The translations under genes and the position numbers were made by a program. Below, one piece after another: positions 24,252 through 37,300 of a stretch of 64,000 nucleotides of DNA; position 1 is the first letter of the stretch; the number at the start of each line of letters is the position of its first letter. The stretch spans positions 23,135,146-23,199,145 of the forward strand of contig NC_052399.1 in assembly GCF_009389715.1 (NCBI RefSeq), read 5' to 3'. The notes beneath the pieces are model-generated. The model did not search any database. It had not been told where the DNA came from and saw nothing but the letters and a program-made list of their open reading frames with translations. The stretch comes from Phoenix dactylifera. Lineage: Eukaryota; Streptophyta; Magnoliopsida; Arecales; Arecaceae.

Positions 24252-27200
24252 TCATGCATAATACATATACAAGCTATTTGCAGCAGCACAGGCAATTGAA
24301 TTTTCAGTTGGGTGCCACGCTAAATGAAGCAACTTGGTTGTGAAATCGTGCGCGTTTCCATTGGCATCAACTCCTGGGGTTTCTCCTGTGGCAGATCCAT
24401 GCACTAATGAATAATAAATATAGCAGAACAGTGAAATGCTTTCTAAGACTTCACAAAGCAAAGTACTAGGCTTGTAAATAGAAAATTTAGCTGCTATAGT
24501 TGCGTCCAAGTCCTAACCTCTTCTGACAACACGTGTCAAACTGCCCAGAGATCTTGCAGGCCTTGCAGGGTTTTGAACTTGTCGCCTACATGAAATTGAC
24601 AGCAACCAATGAAGAGAAGATCAGACAAATTGGATCCTATGATTATTGAAACCCCTCGAGACAACAAAATTTTTGATGAAAAAATGTTATCTCAAATATA
24701 GAATTGATTAGTATACTGCACAATATACAACAAGGTTACGGTACATTACCACTAGTGCATGAGTTTCAAATATTGCCAGAACACAGGATTAGTTACCAAG
24801 CCACCAATGCATTTGTAAAAAAACAAGCAGTAAATAATTTTTCAAAATTCTACAGAAATAATTAAACAATTTTCTTTCTAGCATCTTTTCCCAAACTTGT
24901 TTCTCATTCTGGTACTACAATAAGGTATCAGAATAGAACACTTATTTGACTGAAAAACTTCACTGAAATGTCCGTAAATGGCATAATGCATGCTGCACCA
25001 ATAGCATCCCTTTAACACAACATTCATACCAGCTCTCTATGAATCATATGACATAAAGTCAAACACCATAATACTGGAATGGTTATGCCCATCCGAATTT
25101 AAATGTTCCTAATGTACAGCCTCTCCCCCCTGATTTAAGTGACGCTTTCACAATAGAGCAATGCCAGAAATTTAAGGTTGTAAATTGTACATTCTGCTCC
25201 ATATCCTCTTGTCAACTGTCCTTGCCTGTAATTCTTGCATAATATACTGGCATGCATAATGAACTGGAACAAACCCTCGTTACTTGATTCACACTGGCTG
25301 AAAGTAAAGTACTTCCATTTCTCAATGTATTTTTAATTATTTATTTTACTGCCACCATATTGCCAAAATCTCAGTGTTATGTAATAAACATCAACCAATA
25401 CATAAGACATGAGTCTTGTTCAGCAAGACAATTAAAAATTCAATACATTGGAACCTTCATTAGCATTATCTTTTCTACTTCCTTGAGGTGATAAATTAGT
25501 TGAAAATTATCATCACCAGCCTAATCATACCTCATTGGATTTCTGCTAGCTTCCAGAGTTGTTGCTTCAGTACTTCCAGGAACACAGCCAAATATACGAA
25601 ATAGATTACTGGAGTTGAAGAAACAGATGTAACATTGTCAGAGGTTAAAACATGCAAACTAAAGTTTTTGTTTTTTGCACTTGACTGGGTGGACAGTTGA
25701 CCGGAAGATAACTTCGATTCGCCCGGCCTTGGAGAGAAGCTCTAACCACCACTGGATATAGAACCGTTGCTGGTGGAACCGGAAAAGCGCTGGCGCCTTC
25801 TTTTGAAGGTGTCATCAAAAATAAGGTCAACAGTAGAAAAGTTGGAAAGCATACCTATAAGAACCAGTTGCTACCCGCAGTCCATCTCCACTCAAACAGC
25901 ACTCAAATTTGTCGAAAATTGAGTCATTCTCGTATAAATCACACAGCTGCAACAGATTAGAACTATATTAACCAGGCGCTGCCCAGAGCATGTTATCAAC
26001 GAAGAAATGTGGCATTAAGTTTTTTTTTAAATCAAAATATCTAAATGGGAGAAAATTCACCCTTGGCCTTAAATATTCATGGACCTGGAAAGTTGTGACA
26101 GGACCTGAATCCATGCGTATATCCCATAGCTGATAACCACAAGCAAAACACATGAGAAGCAAGGAAAAAGCAATGCAAGAAACATGACAAACAGACTTCA
26201 TTATTCCCCTGAAAGTATATGAAGAAAGGATATCCCTGTATCTAAAAGATTCCTTTGTTTCATGCTAAACATATCAGAGCCTCACCATGTTCATAAGAAC
26301 TACCCCAGACATATTGATATAATGTCAAATTACGTAAGAACTGCACCGATTCCAGAGAGTCAAAGTAGTATTCTTCATGTTGCAAGTGTGTGCAGACTAG
26401 CAACAAAGTGCTATAAACAATGATTTGGTTATAGCCATTAGGATGGCCTTTACATGATACTATCACTGTCTCAAGAATTTTGCAACACTTTTTATATTGA
26501 CCACAGGTATATATAATTATAAAAATCCTCAACCACATTTAATAATCATATGCCATTGCATGCCATTATAATGGATATTGTAAGACATTAGTTCATAATG
26601 TTTCCAAAATATATTGTCTTGATAGCATCCTATTTAACATTATTAATAGGCCATAACAGTAACAAACCATCGCTGCTATATAGCAATAATGGAACTTCAA
26701 AAACCAAATCCTATGGTGGATACATCATGAGAACTCTTCGATTGTCTCAAGACTATTCAAAGTTCAATCAGACTAGTGTGAATTTTAACAAGTAAATTAT
26801 GTCCTTCAGTGTGTCAAAGAAGAGGAGTCATATTTCGAGTTAGTTTAAGAATAAATTAGGCTGTCAGAGCTATAATTCCATATCTTTTATTCAGGTTGGG
26901 TTTCGAAATATTTACATGTGCAAGTATAAAAGCAATTATTCTTATTCAGAATTTAATGAAAGCAATTATTCTTATTCAGAATTTAATAAAATCTTAGAGA
27001 GTTCTTGATTTTCACCTGGACAGGACTCCATGACAGAGCCACAACACCAACTTTCTTAGGTGATAACTCTAGAAAACTGGCAGTGACAACAACACCACGA
27101 AATCCTTCAACAATAATAAAAGGATGGTAATTGAAACCAACATTGTAGACCAGTTTTACTCAAAATACAAGACCGCTAGAACACCACGGCAACACTATTG

Positions 27201-30200
27201 TCTGTCCTAAGCTTCGAAAACCCAGAGATTCTTAAAATACCAAGCCTTTTGTGATCTAATAGATAAATCCAGAGCCCTAACTGCATCAATTTGGGTATGA
27301 GAGCAACTAAGCATCCTTCTACGGCAAAATTTGATATAATGATATAGAAGTCCCCTTCCAGCACCAGTCAATCTCTAGAAGAAATCTCTGGTTTTAATTT
27401 CCACCTACATCATACCCTTCTGCTGGATGCATCTTATCATGTATATCAAAGTTTCAATCAATCTTCATGGGGGTATGGGGAGGGGGTTTACAATTTTTGG
27501 TGACACCTAGCAAACAATAGATGACGGATAGGTTGATGATTACATGTTTACTCAAAACTTTTGTTTGTGTAGCTAGAATCCTCAGAATTGCATTTTTATC
27601 AAAAACAGGCAGAGGAATGCAAGAAACAAAAAACTTGTAGAAAGATAAGAATGATTAACCTTAAGAGTCATATAATCACGACTAAGGATGTGCCTTCCAT
27701 GCTTTGCAAATTTTATATCCGAAATTGAGGCAACAATCTCGGTAAATGAGTTCCTTGGACCAGGTTCTGCATGTTCCTCAAACCTGTGTGGAAGGATATG
27801 TCACTAGCTAATGCAACAAAATATATGCAAATCAAAAATTTTGAATAAAATACTAGTGTGGAAAGAAAGTTATTATTAAAGATGTGGAGTATAAGATCAT
27901 CTAGTAACATGAAGAACTAAGTATAAGAATATTACTTACAACATAGAATGGTTGTCACATAATGCTGACTGTCGCAAATCAATAAGCCGGATGGAACCCC
28001 TTGAGCTACTGTATGCTAGCATGTTACAGTGTGATGGATGGAACTCAGCAGATGTTATCACCTCTGAAAATGTAAGTAATGTTACAATCTAGAACATTTA
28101 TAATCACTTAAAAGCAAAAGATAACATAGAGAATGCAAAAGCCAACCATCCATACAAACTGCTACTTAAACATCACATAATTAAGGACAAGAATCTAACA
28201 ACAAGAAAAAGAATTTCCTTTTTTCATAAAGAAAAGAAAAGGAATTTCCATGTCATGCAAATATATTAATAACAAGCAGAATAACTGTTTAGAGTTGTAC
28301 AAGAAGAATTAGGGTAATGATGCTACAAAATATGAAGAAAATATATTCCATATACAAGAAACATAGTAAACATGAATAATCTGGCATCAAACACCAAACA
28401 ATATTTGAGGACATCCATGACAGTTAGTTTCAAAAGGCAATATTCAAAACACCTGATATCACCATCTCTATTTTTTTTGCCTTCTGAATGAATTACACAA
28501 AGTGAATAAGTGGGAATTAATCAGATTATCCTCATTTTTCTAGCAGACACCATGCTTCCAAGTTAAGAAAAAACCTTGTCTGGACAGAAATGTTGTATGA
28601 TGAAGCAAAATAAAGTTCATAACTTCATATCTTACGAGAAAAATTACAATGTGTAAAACAGCAGTCCACTATTTCTGCTTGAATAAAGCATATCTTCAAA
28701 GCAGGGACTGCTGAACCGAGTCGGTTCGCCATTAGAAAACGGTTCTGGCCATCTAGGGGCCGGAGCTAGCTGGAATCGGACGATTCCGTCTGATTCGACT
28801 CGAATTCAGCCCCCTGTGGGGGTTGCACAACGGGCTACCACAGCCCGCTGTGGCAATTATGGCTTCTGATTATGCTGATAATCCGGATATCTACGAGAGA
28901 TATCACCACTCGACCCGATTTTAGATATTATTATGTATGTTTGTTGAACTTCAAAAGTATGTAATTGATTATATCTTGATTTGAAAATATTTTATGTTGT
29001 TCATTTTATGATTTATTTTTTTTTAAAGCAATAAGATGCATCATCTAGCTTAAATCGGGATCATAGAAACATCGAAAAACATCAAATTAGACTTAAATTT
29101 ATAGAAAAAGTTCGAAAAGAGAGAAAACTCCCAAAAAAAAAATAGGGTGTGCCGATGCGTAAACCGGCACGCCCAACTGGTTCGGTTCGGTCCAAACCGG
29201 TGCCGAACCGTACCGAGTGCCGACCAGTACGGCACCCAGTACCGGTTCAGCGATCCTTGCTTCAAAGTTAGTCTAAGTTTTCCTTCAGAATGAAAACATA
29301 TTCTGAATGTTCTGAATGTTAAACATATATACTGAAGAAACATAAATACAAATATTATAACCTGTAAGGACAATTTTGATGTATGAAAGGGTTTCCAATG
29401 TTCATCATACTAGCACAGAGCATTTCTGCTTGATAGGGATTCCTTCTTTATAAAAAAAAATGTTTTTGGAACTAAAATAAAGCTCGAAACACTAGACATA
29501 TGACTGATTTTCAAGCCATGATTTCAAGAAATGGGTTACAACATTTGGAAAGCAGAAAAAGGAAGCCCATATGCATGGTGTTCTACTACGTCCACTCAAT
29601 TAGGAGTGCTTAATATTCACCTCAGACAGGCACTGAGGCAGGGGGAAAGATGAATCACATGTAAAGGCATGTTCAATAGATCCACATTTAACAAAAAGTA
29701 GATGACCACTGAAATTCTGGTTCTGTGGAGAATTTGCAGGAAGAGGTTGAATTTTGCACCCATGCAAAATTCAAGTAGAGCAACTAACTCCTGGGCATGG
29801 ATTTTCCTCTCAATTACAGTGTTTCTATTGTATCTTAACTGATATAACTTTCACTACATATAGGCATTATTTGGTAAGCTGCATTAAATCTCATAACCCG
29901 AGCAATTGTGGATGCGAGTTTGCTTAAGGCCAGCTTGCTTGAAAAAAGGCACTTTCTGTTTGGAAGACCTTGCTTTAACTTAGAAGTAATGCTATTTAAG
30001 GCAAAAATTTCAGGTTGATAAATACCAGCTGGAAAAGCTGCCTTCATATAGAGAGACTAAACCAATTTGCTGCAACTCACTTCATAAACATCTGACATAG
30101 TCAACCAACAGTATACAGAACATCATTCTAGTTTCTGCTGTAAAGAAATAACTCACTCAATCAATAGTTCCTTTGAGATTCAAAAACTAGATGGGCTTCA

Positions 30201-33200
30201 TTGGTCCCATACACTCAACTAAGAGATACATGTGAGAGCACCATATTGCTCAACTTTGTGCTTTTTAGTAAGAAAATTTCTAAGCTTCAAAAAAATGTTC
30301 GAGTGGTAAACTAATTATCACTTATTTTAGACCCTTATCATAGAAAGATGCTATACCAGTTAGGTCCTCCATATTTGCAGGCTTCACATCAACAATGTTA
30401 AAACTCTGGTTGCTAATTTCCAAATTCCAAAGATTTATGCGCAGATCATCTGCTGATATAAATGTCTCACCATCACTGGTAAAAAGGGAAAAGATAAAAA
30501 GAACATCAGTGGTTGGTTGATTAACAGAACAAAGACAACAAAATAACAAGCAGTGGACCAGAACAGCTAATATATAAACATAAGACAGAAAAACTGTGCT
30601 CCTGTCCTCCATATACCTCAAAGAGTTACAGATTGAACTCGGCATACCGAAAAGTACCTCATTACAACCAAATATACGAAATAAATAATAGAAGCACCGC
30701 AAAGAACCATCAAATAATAAACCATGCAAATTTAAGATATATTAGAGCGGGAATGTGAAATGCACATGAAAATTATGTACAGAGGTGATCATCCAATACA
30801 ATGGTGGAAAGTGATACATATGGTTGTGAATTGTGATCCTCCCATACAATTAAAAGATTTTTATTTTTATCTAACCTGATAATTGTACTCTTAATTTTGA
30901 GAGGTGCACTTCCCTTGTTTCTAATCCCCAGCGCACAACTGAACTAAGTGGGGTGTATTTTATCTCATTCAGGAGCCATTATAGCAGAAAGAGATATGGA
31001 ATGAATCACTGAGCCACATGCATGAAATTCTGGAGTTTGAGTTTTATAGTAGAATAGAAAATCATCAAGTTATAACTTATAACCCAACTGCCAGTCAGAT
31101 AAGGATTACCAAGAAACTACGGACGAGAAAATGAGTCTACAATCACCATATACGCATTCATATATGATATGCAAGTTGACTTGTATCATAACCCACATGA
31201 TCATCTTAAAATTGTACTTCAGTTATTTTGATTCGAGACGCTCGCAATTTGAAAACTATCAACTTCTACTGTTCTATTTTTGCTAGCAAAAGCATGAAGC
31301 AGCTTCCTGTAGTTAGATCAGGTGTAAAATTGAATATAAAACAAGGGCTCTTAAAGATTAAGAATTCATCTAGTCATGGAACTTCATGAAAGAATTGGAC
31401 TGACGGGTAACTGGATAAGAGGTGCTCACCAATCAAGAGGTAAAAAACATGCAAAAATAAGCATTGTCTAGCAACCATATGTTCATGAGGACATCTAAAA
31501 TACAACAGAAGTTTGTCAAATCAATCGATATAAGGTGAGAGCAAACAGTCTGTAAGCTATTTCCTTGAATTAGATCATCGAGTGGGTTACGTACTCATAT
31601 TACACCATCAAGAGACCAATATGTTCAATAAAGACCTTGGGCATATACAATTGAATAATCTGGGGCCAGTTAAGCATGATCACACCAACTTGATGGTGGA
31701 TTTTCTTATTCTGTTATACCTTTTCTGCCACTCTTCATTGCATACCACAGTTACTCACATGTTTATTCCTCCCCTGCCACCCTTTAGTGTTATTAAGGCA
31801 ATCCCTAGTTTTGCAATGCAGTATTTTACTCCACATACATAGTGCTGTGCCGTGGTCAAAAAAAAAACCAAATACTTGTAATAGCGAATGCAGATCAAGT
31901 GGCAGAACAATGTGATGCTGGTAGTTCCTAAGTAAACATATAACTACCAAAGTCTGCACCAAAAAAATTATCCAGGACACAGAAAAGGGAATCATAAGTG
32001 TAAGGAAAGGATTCAACTGATCCCAGCAAAGAGAGAACAAAGTGGCAAAATAGGGTGAACAGAAAACATACCAAACATAAAACAAGTTGAACAATGTGAA
32101 GAACTGTGATACATTAATGGGAATTGATACGAACACACCTGTTATTTGAAATAGAGTTGATGTGATAATCATGAGCATGAGCATATACCCTTCGACATCT
32201 AGCAACAAGGTTTGTCTCTTGGCTCGTCACCTGTACAGATAAAACCAAATGTTGGTCATTTATATTAAAAAGAGAAGGAATAACAGTGGGAACCAAAGTA
32301 GGAATGGATCCAGGTGCATCAGATGAACATGTATATTATCATGTATCTTTTGTGTACTCATGGGTGGGTTATACTTCATGTGTGTACACACACAAGTAGG
32401 CAGGGATATGTACAATTACCACAGGCAAATGTAGCGATGGAAAACCTCCAGGAGGGAATGAGAAGTCACCACTCAGATAGTTGAAGGGCCTTTCAGAACA
32501 TCCACCATTTGGAAGAAACACACTGGAACTATCTGAACTTGAGCTAGCAATGCTACCATTTCCTAAAGGTTGTGAGGCATCCATATGCATCTCAGAAATT
32601 CTTTTCACCTTCTTTTCCTGGACCTATAAGGATTCAAATATAAGCAACAAAATTATCAGTTCACTTAGAAAATTGCCAGCATAGCCTGGTACCAGAAGCA
32701 AAAGGTCAAAGATGAGTGATGGAATTTATACAAAAAAATCCAAAAATATATGATCCCTAAATAGCAATGATGATAGGATAACCAGAAAAAGCATTTCAAA
32801 GCAACTTCTATAAAATAATGTGCTTCTTAAATCAAATCTATTTTGGTCTATATAAGCATAGCAATTTTTATAATTTTAAATAAGTCATAGGATGTCATGT
32901 GACTTCCAATGAAATTGATAATCTATTAAAGCAGAGACCTAAAGGCATGATGAAGCAAACATCTTTCATTTACAATATGACCAACCAGTATTATACAACT
33001 ACAATATGTGGCGTTTAGCTTTCATTCTGCAGTTAGATTTGATATTATTTGCTCATCAATTATTTTTTCATTAAAATACTTATGCTTTCTTATCAAAATA
33101 ACCATACAAGAAGATAAATCTGTGCCACATATAAGGAAATTCAGATATCCAAAGATAATGGAAAATATAGCTACTTGTAAATCAACTACTGCCCTACTGC

Positions 33201-36200
33201 CAAATGACGAACATTTACAAAAACGAAAAAACCTGAAAAGTAATAGAGGATATTGGACCAGTACCAACCGGGACTTTAAACCCTTGCTAACAATAAAGTT
33301 TGAGGCAATATTCTTAAAATCCATTTACAGATGCATGAACCATCACCGGACCTGTATCTGACCAAATTCAAGAAAATAGCACATCCTCCAAAGAAGATGC
33401 AATGACCATGTTATTTACAGTTGTTATTATTAGAGAGAGAGAGAGAGAGAGAGAGAGAAATGCAGGGAGTTACAGCTAAAATCCCACCAACAACATGTAA
33501 TCAATGAGAAAGAGTAATACGCCATGCCTATAGGAACAACCAACAAAATTAAATTTAAAGGCTTGACATGGAAATGAAAGGACACAAGGAAATATAGTTG
33601 TTGGTAAATTATATTGTTTTGATATAAACAAGAAGTAAAGGAGTGCATCTACAAAATTCAGTGAGAGCAATACGAAGATACCAGCAGAAGGATTGACATG
33701 GGAAAATAACAGTCAACGATCAGATTTTATTGTAAAGAGACACCATAGTATGTTTTGACTATCTGTTTTTTTGCAGGCCACTGTCCCTAATAAGTTGAAT
33801 GCCAAAAAGATTGGCATGGTCCATGCTTGCAGAAAGAACATCAAGCCTACCTTCCAAAATTTGATTGTCTTGTCATTAGTAGAAAGAAGAAAAAGAGCAC
33901 CATTGACCGTTTGGCACCACCTAATCTTGTTGATCTTCTCCTCTATTTCCAAGCTTTTAAGATAGTCAAACTGAAGCACAAAGATAGAACAAGTCCACAT
34001 AAGAGAATTGATCAACATAAACAGTGACATTTTCACCAGTAAGTATCCAGAAGAAACTACCTCAGGTTCATGGCTTTGAAACTCTGTTTGGTAGCGAAAC
34101 TCAGGATGCCTGCTAATTGGATAATCTTGCCGATCAAGATCCCTTCGAGATCCATGCTACAAATTGCATAACAGCATACTGTGAAACTTTGAAGGAAAAG
34201 CACAACCACAACAATTGTAGAAGAAAGTATGGTGTTTGACATACATCCCTAACATCTGTCCTTTCAAATAGAACCACACGCCCTCCTCGATCTCCAGTAG
34301 CAAGATGGTCTCCAGATTTATCAAATTCTATTGCTGATATAATATCAACTGCCAAAAAAAAATAGGGGTCATCGAGAAAGTGAACAAGAAAGCAAGAATG
34401 CAAACCTGCCAGAAGCCATAATTTACAACTTATAGATACTGGGAAATGTACAAAGAAACATCATTAACTGAGATATCAAGTGGACTAGCAACAAAATGGA
34501 CAAGTTCCAACTAACTATAGAGATGTGATCATCAAAATAATAATTCGGGGAAAAAAGTTAGCATGCACTATATATTTCACAAGTGGAGTAGTTTTAAACA
34601 AAATTAAGCACAACCAACCAAATAGCCTGGTTCGAATTATGACTGTCCATAAAAAGTCATAGCACCACCTTTCCATCTGACATATACGTTCAGAGGCTCT
34701 GCCGAAGTCGTGGCAGGGTACCTTTGGACAGAAGAGGGGCATATAATGAACCTTGACAGATAGTTGAAAAAAAAAAAAAAAGCAAGACCTACATTCTTGG
34801 GTTTTTATTAAAAAAATAAAGAAGAAGAAGAAGGTCATGAGAATGGAAGCGTCTCTTGAGGCTTCTAATAGATTATGCATAGGCCTAGATGAAAAGGGAA
34901 GAATGCAAGTGATATAGAGAACCATGTTCATCTTTAATCAAATAAAAAGCAAAATAAAATTCATCCAAACAAGCCCTAACTAGGGAAAAAAAGACAATAA
35001 CAACGCTAATGCACATTCTCGAGTACCCATCAAATTCCATAATTCTTGAAGAAATAGCTCGCAAGATTATGATATGATGTATTGAAAGTTCAATCATATC
35101 AACAAACAAATATCTTCAATTGCACTTGGTACAGTGGACAAGATCATGAAGCCTACAAAATTGCCAAATCTATGGAAGGGGGAGAAAAACACAAGGATAT
35201 CAAATTTTAAAAAGAAAGGTAAACTTATGAGTTCAAGCAAACTCATAGACATGCCATGAGACTTTGAAGAGACTAGTTCAACAAAGAATAAGTCAAGAGT
35301 AACATTATGAACCCATATCCCAATAACTATCATTAAAACAACCATGCAACAGTATATCCCATTCTTACTAAGAACACATTTTACCAGATATGTTTCCAAA
35401 AGCAGAACTGAGATGCTAGCAGTCCACAATATATTGAAGAAAGCAAATTTAGTAGCTTATTGAAAACAAGAAATATAAATTCCAATTGTGCTGTTTGAAA
35501 TTTAATCATACTATTTTGAAATATTACAAGAGGCATATGATGTGTTTAGAAATTACACGGAGCTTCTCCACTGACAAGATGGTGTTGGTTACAAGATGGA
35601 GGTATAAACACTTCAAGCATATAAACACATAATGATTTGCCACAGCATTTTACTTCAATGAGATGCTGGAAAATAAACACCTAAGATGCGAACAATGCGG
35701 GTAGAGAAGGATGTGATTTTTTTGAACTCTGGTCTGAATACTAATCTGCTCCAGCTAACCCATTAAAATTACAGCATTGGGTCTCATTATAACTGAGTAA
35801 AGTAAACTGGTTTAAGAAGTATAAAATACAACTGGCTTGACATCAAACTGTTTCATGCTCACCAGAAATCAAGCAAAAGGCATAAATTTTAGTTGCACAT
35901 GTGAACAATATTCAAAAAAGAGAATTGATGAACATTATGAATGCTAATATCCACAGACTGGGTTCAATCTAAGCCAGAGTTGATGATTTGACTAGGGAGA
36001 AGAAAGCATAATTAACAGAAATGCAGAATCCTTGGCCTGAAAGTTGATTGGAATTAAAAGCATATAAAGTTAATGACAGATATGGGTCAATCAAGATATC
36101 TTTTTACAGCAAGCTCCATGATGGCCTTAATGGCTATCTAGAAATAATGATGGGAATTCGAACCCATGATAGAATCTGCCGATTTATTAACAAACCAATG

Positions 36201-36970
36201 TCTTAAGCCCATCTCAGTAGCTCCGATTCCTCCGACCTCTTTTCATGTGAGAAGTTTTCGACTCTCTTTATCGCCAGCCAAGAAGTAAACTAAAGCTGTC
36301 ATTAAAGGAAACAGGATGACTACCAACAGGTTGACTTATATACTAACAGGTTTACTTATATATTCTGATGAGATGATCGCATGCCAGAACCATGCACAAA
36401 AAAAAGGGGGAAAAACTAACTATTTCAGTGGTGAAACAGATGATCGCTAGATGATTACAGTGGAAACAAACATCAGCCAATGTCAACTCGCATAGCTCGC
36501 ATAGAAACAGTTTTCATACTATCGATTCCACCCAAGTTTCAATCTTTTTCTATAGAAGTGCAGTAATGCATTAGTCCACATCAATTTAATCAAGATTTCT
36601 TCCTTCTCTAATAAACCCCAAAACGGATGTCGTAAATATTTATCAAAAAATGTAACATCAAATTCAGAAGAAAAAAAAAGAACAACCGATTAGAAAACAA
36701 CCAACGACCGCAGTACCAGAACTAAGGGATTCCAACCAAAATAGTTGAAAATTTTTTCCAGAGAACCCTAAGCTCCAGTCCCGACCATCAAGAACCACAA
36801 GGCGTTCTAAATTGAGTAGATCTTGAATGGATTGAAAGCATAAACACCGTACCTTCTTGGACCTCCTCTCCGGCCGTCCGTTCACCGAAGACCTGCGAGA
36901 ATTTCCATTCCAAGGTCTGCGGCGGGGACGCCGCGGACCGCCCGGCCTCCTCCGCTCCATTCCCGTTCAT
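24252..36970 (-). CDS. PP2A 55 kDa regulatory subunit B (B55, WD40), 14 exons, 513 aa
   Basis: B-type regulatory subunit that targets the PP2A core enzyme to substrates. Exons 5' to 3': 36970-36853, 34348-34245, 34156-34061, 33970-33851, 32623-32420, 32230-32139, 30475-30357, 28063-27940, 27783-27660, 26129-26061, 25946-25855, 25608-25531, 24585-24518, 24385-24252. All frames join, giving 513 residues, the length I recall for Arabidopsis ATB-alpha. Diagnostic blocks: [121 protein letters not shown], ending [11 protein letters not shown]. Together they form the seven-bladed propeller. A Ser-rich variable loop lies in exon 5. The final exon has a second possible acceptor (24403), adding six in-frame residues. 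Introns carry a hAT-like MITE. Confidence 0.96.
26931..26990. repeat. 30-bp tandem duplication in a PP2A-B intron
   Basis: AGCAATTATTCTTATTCAGA plus ATTTAATGAA occurs twice head to tail (26931-26960, 26961-26990) with one or no difference, a recent local slip. Confidence 0.85.
28694..29267. mobile_element. hAT-like MITE in the PP2A-B intron, with 8-bp target duplication
   Basis: The element is 28702-29259 (558 bp), flanked by the perfect 8-bp repeat CTTCAAAG (28694-28701, 29260-29267). Its left end CAGGGACTGCTGAACCG and inverted right end CAAGGATCGCTGAACCG match at 13 of 17 positions. CAGGG start and 8-bp duplication are hAT hallmarks. The right part has GGTTCGGTTCGG and GTACCG motifs shared with the elements at 14441 and 46874. 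It lies in the intron between exons 7 and 8 and has no coding frame. Confidence 0.88.
30652..30692 (-). other. partial copy of PP2A-B exon 12 within an upstream intron
   Basis: CCAAATATACGAAATA and TACCTCATT (plus strand) both occur in exon 12 and its donor (25525-25608), about 55 bases further apart there. On the minus strand the copy would read LFRIFGC followed by AATGAG/GTA, as in exon 12. It looks like an exon fragment with an internal deletion, sitting between exons 6 and 7. Probably not spliced, since no acceptor adjoins it. Confidence 0.45.
33432..33458. repeat. (GA)n microsatellite in an intron
   Basis: About 13 GA units in the PP2A-B intron between exons 4 and 5. Confidence 0.95.
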
Positions 36971-37258
36971 CCTCCCACCAGAATTCCAGCAAGATCGGCA
37001 CAGGAACCCACCGGCATAAACGATCCGACGGAGATCGCGGGGAGATCAACGGTCGGGGCCGCTCCACAATGGAATCACAGAGAGGCCGTTTCCGGATTCC
37101 ACCATCGGACGAGGGTTTCCGCAAGATGAGGACCGAGACGACAGTCAGATACGACGGAGGAGAAAAAAGAAATGTGCAATAGCTCTCTCTCTCTCTCTCT
37201 CTCTCTCTCCCCCCTCCCTCTTCTTTCGCCCTAGCGAGAGAGGCGTCTTTTCTTCCCC

Positions 37259-37294
<36 letters not shown>

Positions 37295-37300
37295 AGTAAT
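36971..37300 (-). promoter_or_regulatory. PP2A-B leader and core promoter with GA repeats
   Basis: Read on the minus strand, CTTTAAAAG (37296-37288) is a TATA-like box followed at once by a GA run (37290-37261) and a second GA run (37209-37183), then a GC-rich leader to the ATG at 36970. GA-rich leaders are common in plant housekeeping genes and bind BPC/GAGA factors; that role here is inference. Confidence 0.5.

Noticed and set aside
27005-27125. Minus-strand open stretch resembling an exon ([17 protein letters not shown])
   Set aside because: Does not belong to the PP2A-B protein, and no splice partner or family was recognised; left as chance or an unidentifiable relic.
33008-33361. 117-codon frame in a PP2A-B intron
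   Set aside because: Lies between exons 4 and 5 of the minus-strand gene, AT-rich, with no recognisable protein features.
36140-36230. tRNA-like segment with GGGTTCGAATTCCC and a CTTAAG loop on the minus strand
   Set aside because: The T stem closes only with an 8-base loop, and no acceptor or D stem forms; at best a tRNA relic.
2747-36970. PP2C and a PP2A subunit in one window as a phosphatase cluster
   Set aside because: They belong to unrelated families, lie 20 kb apart with unrelated genes between, and plants do not organise these as clusters.
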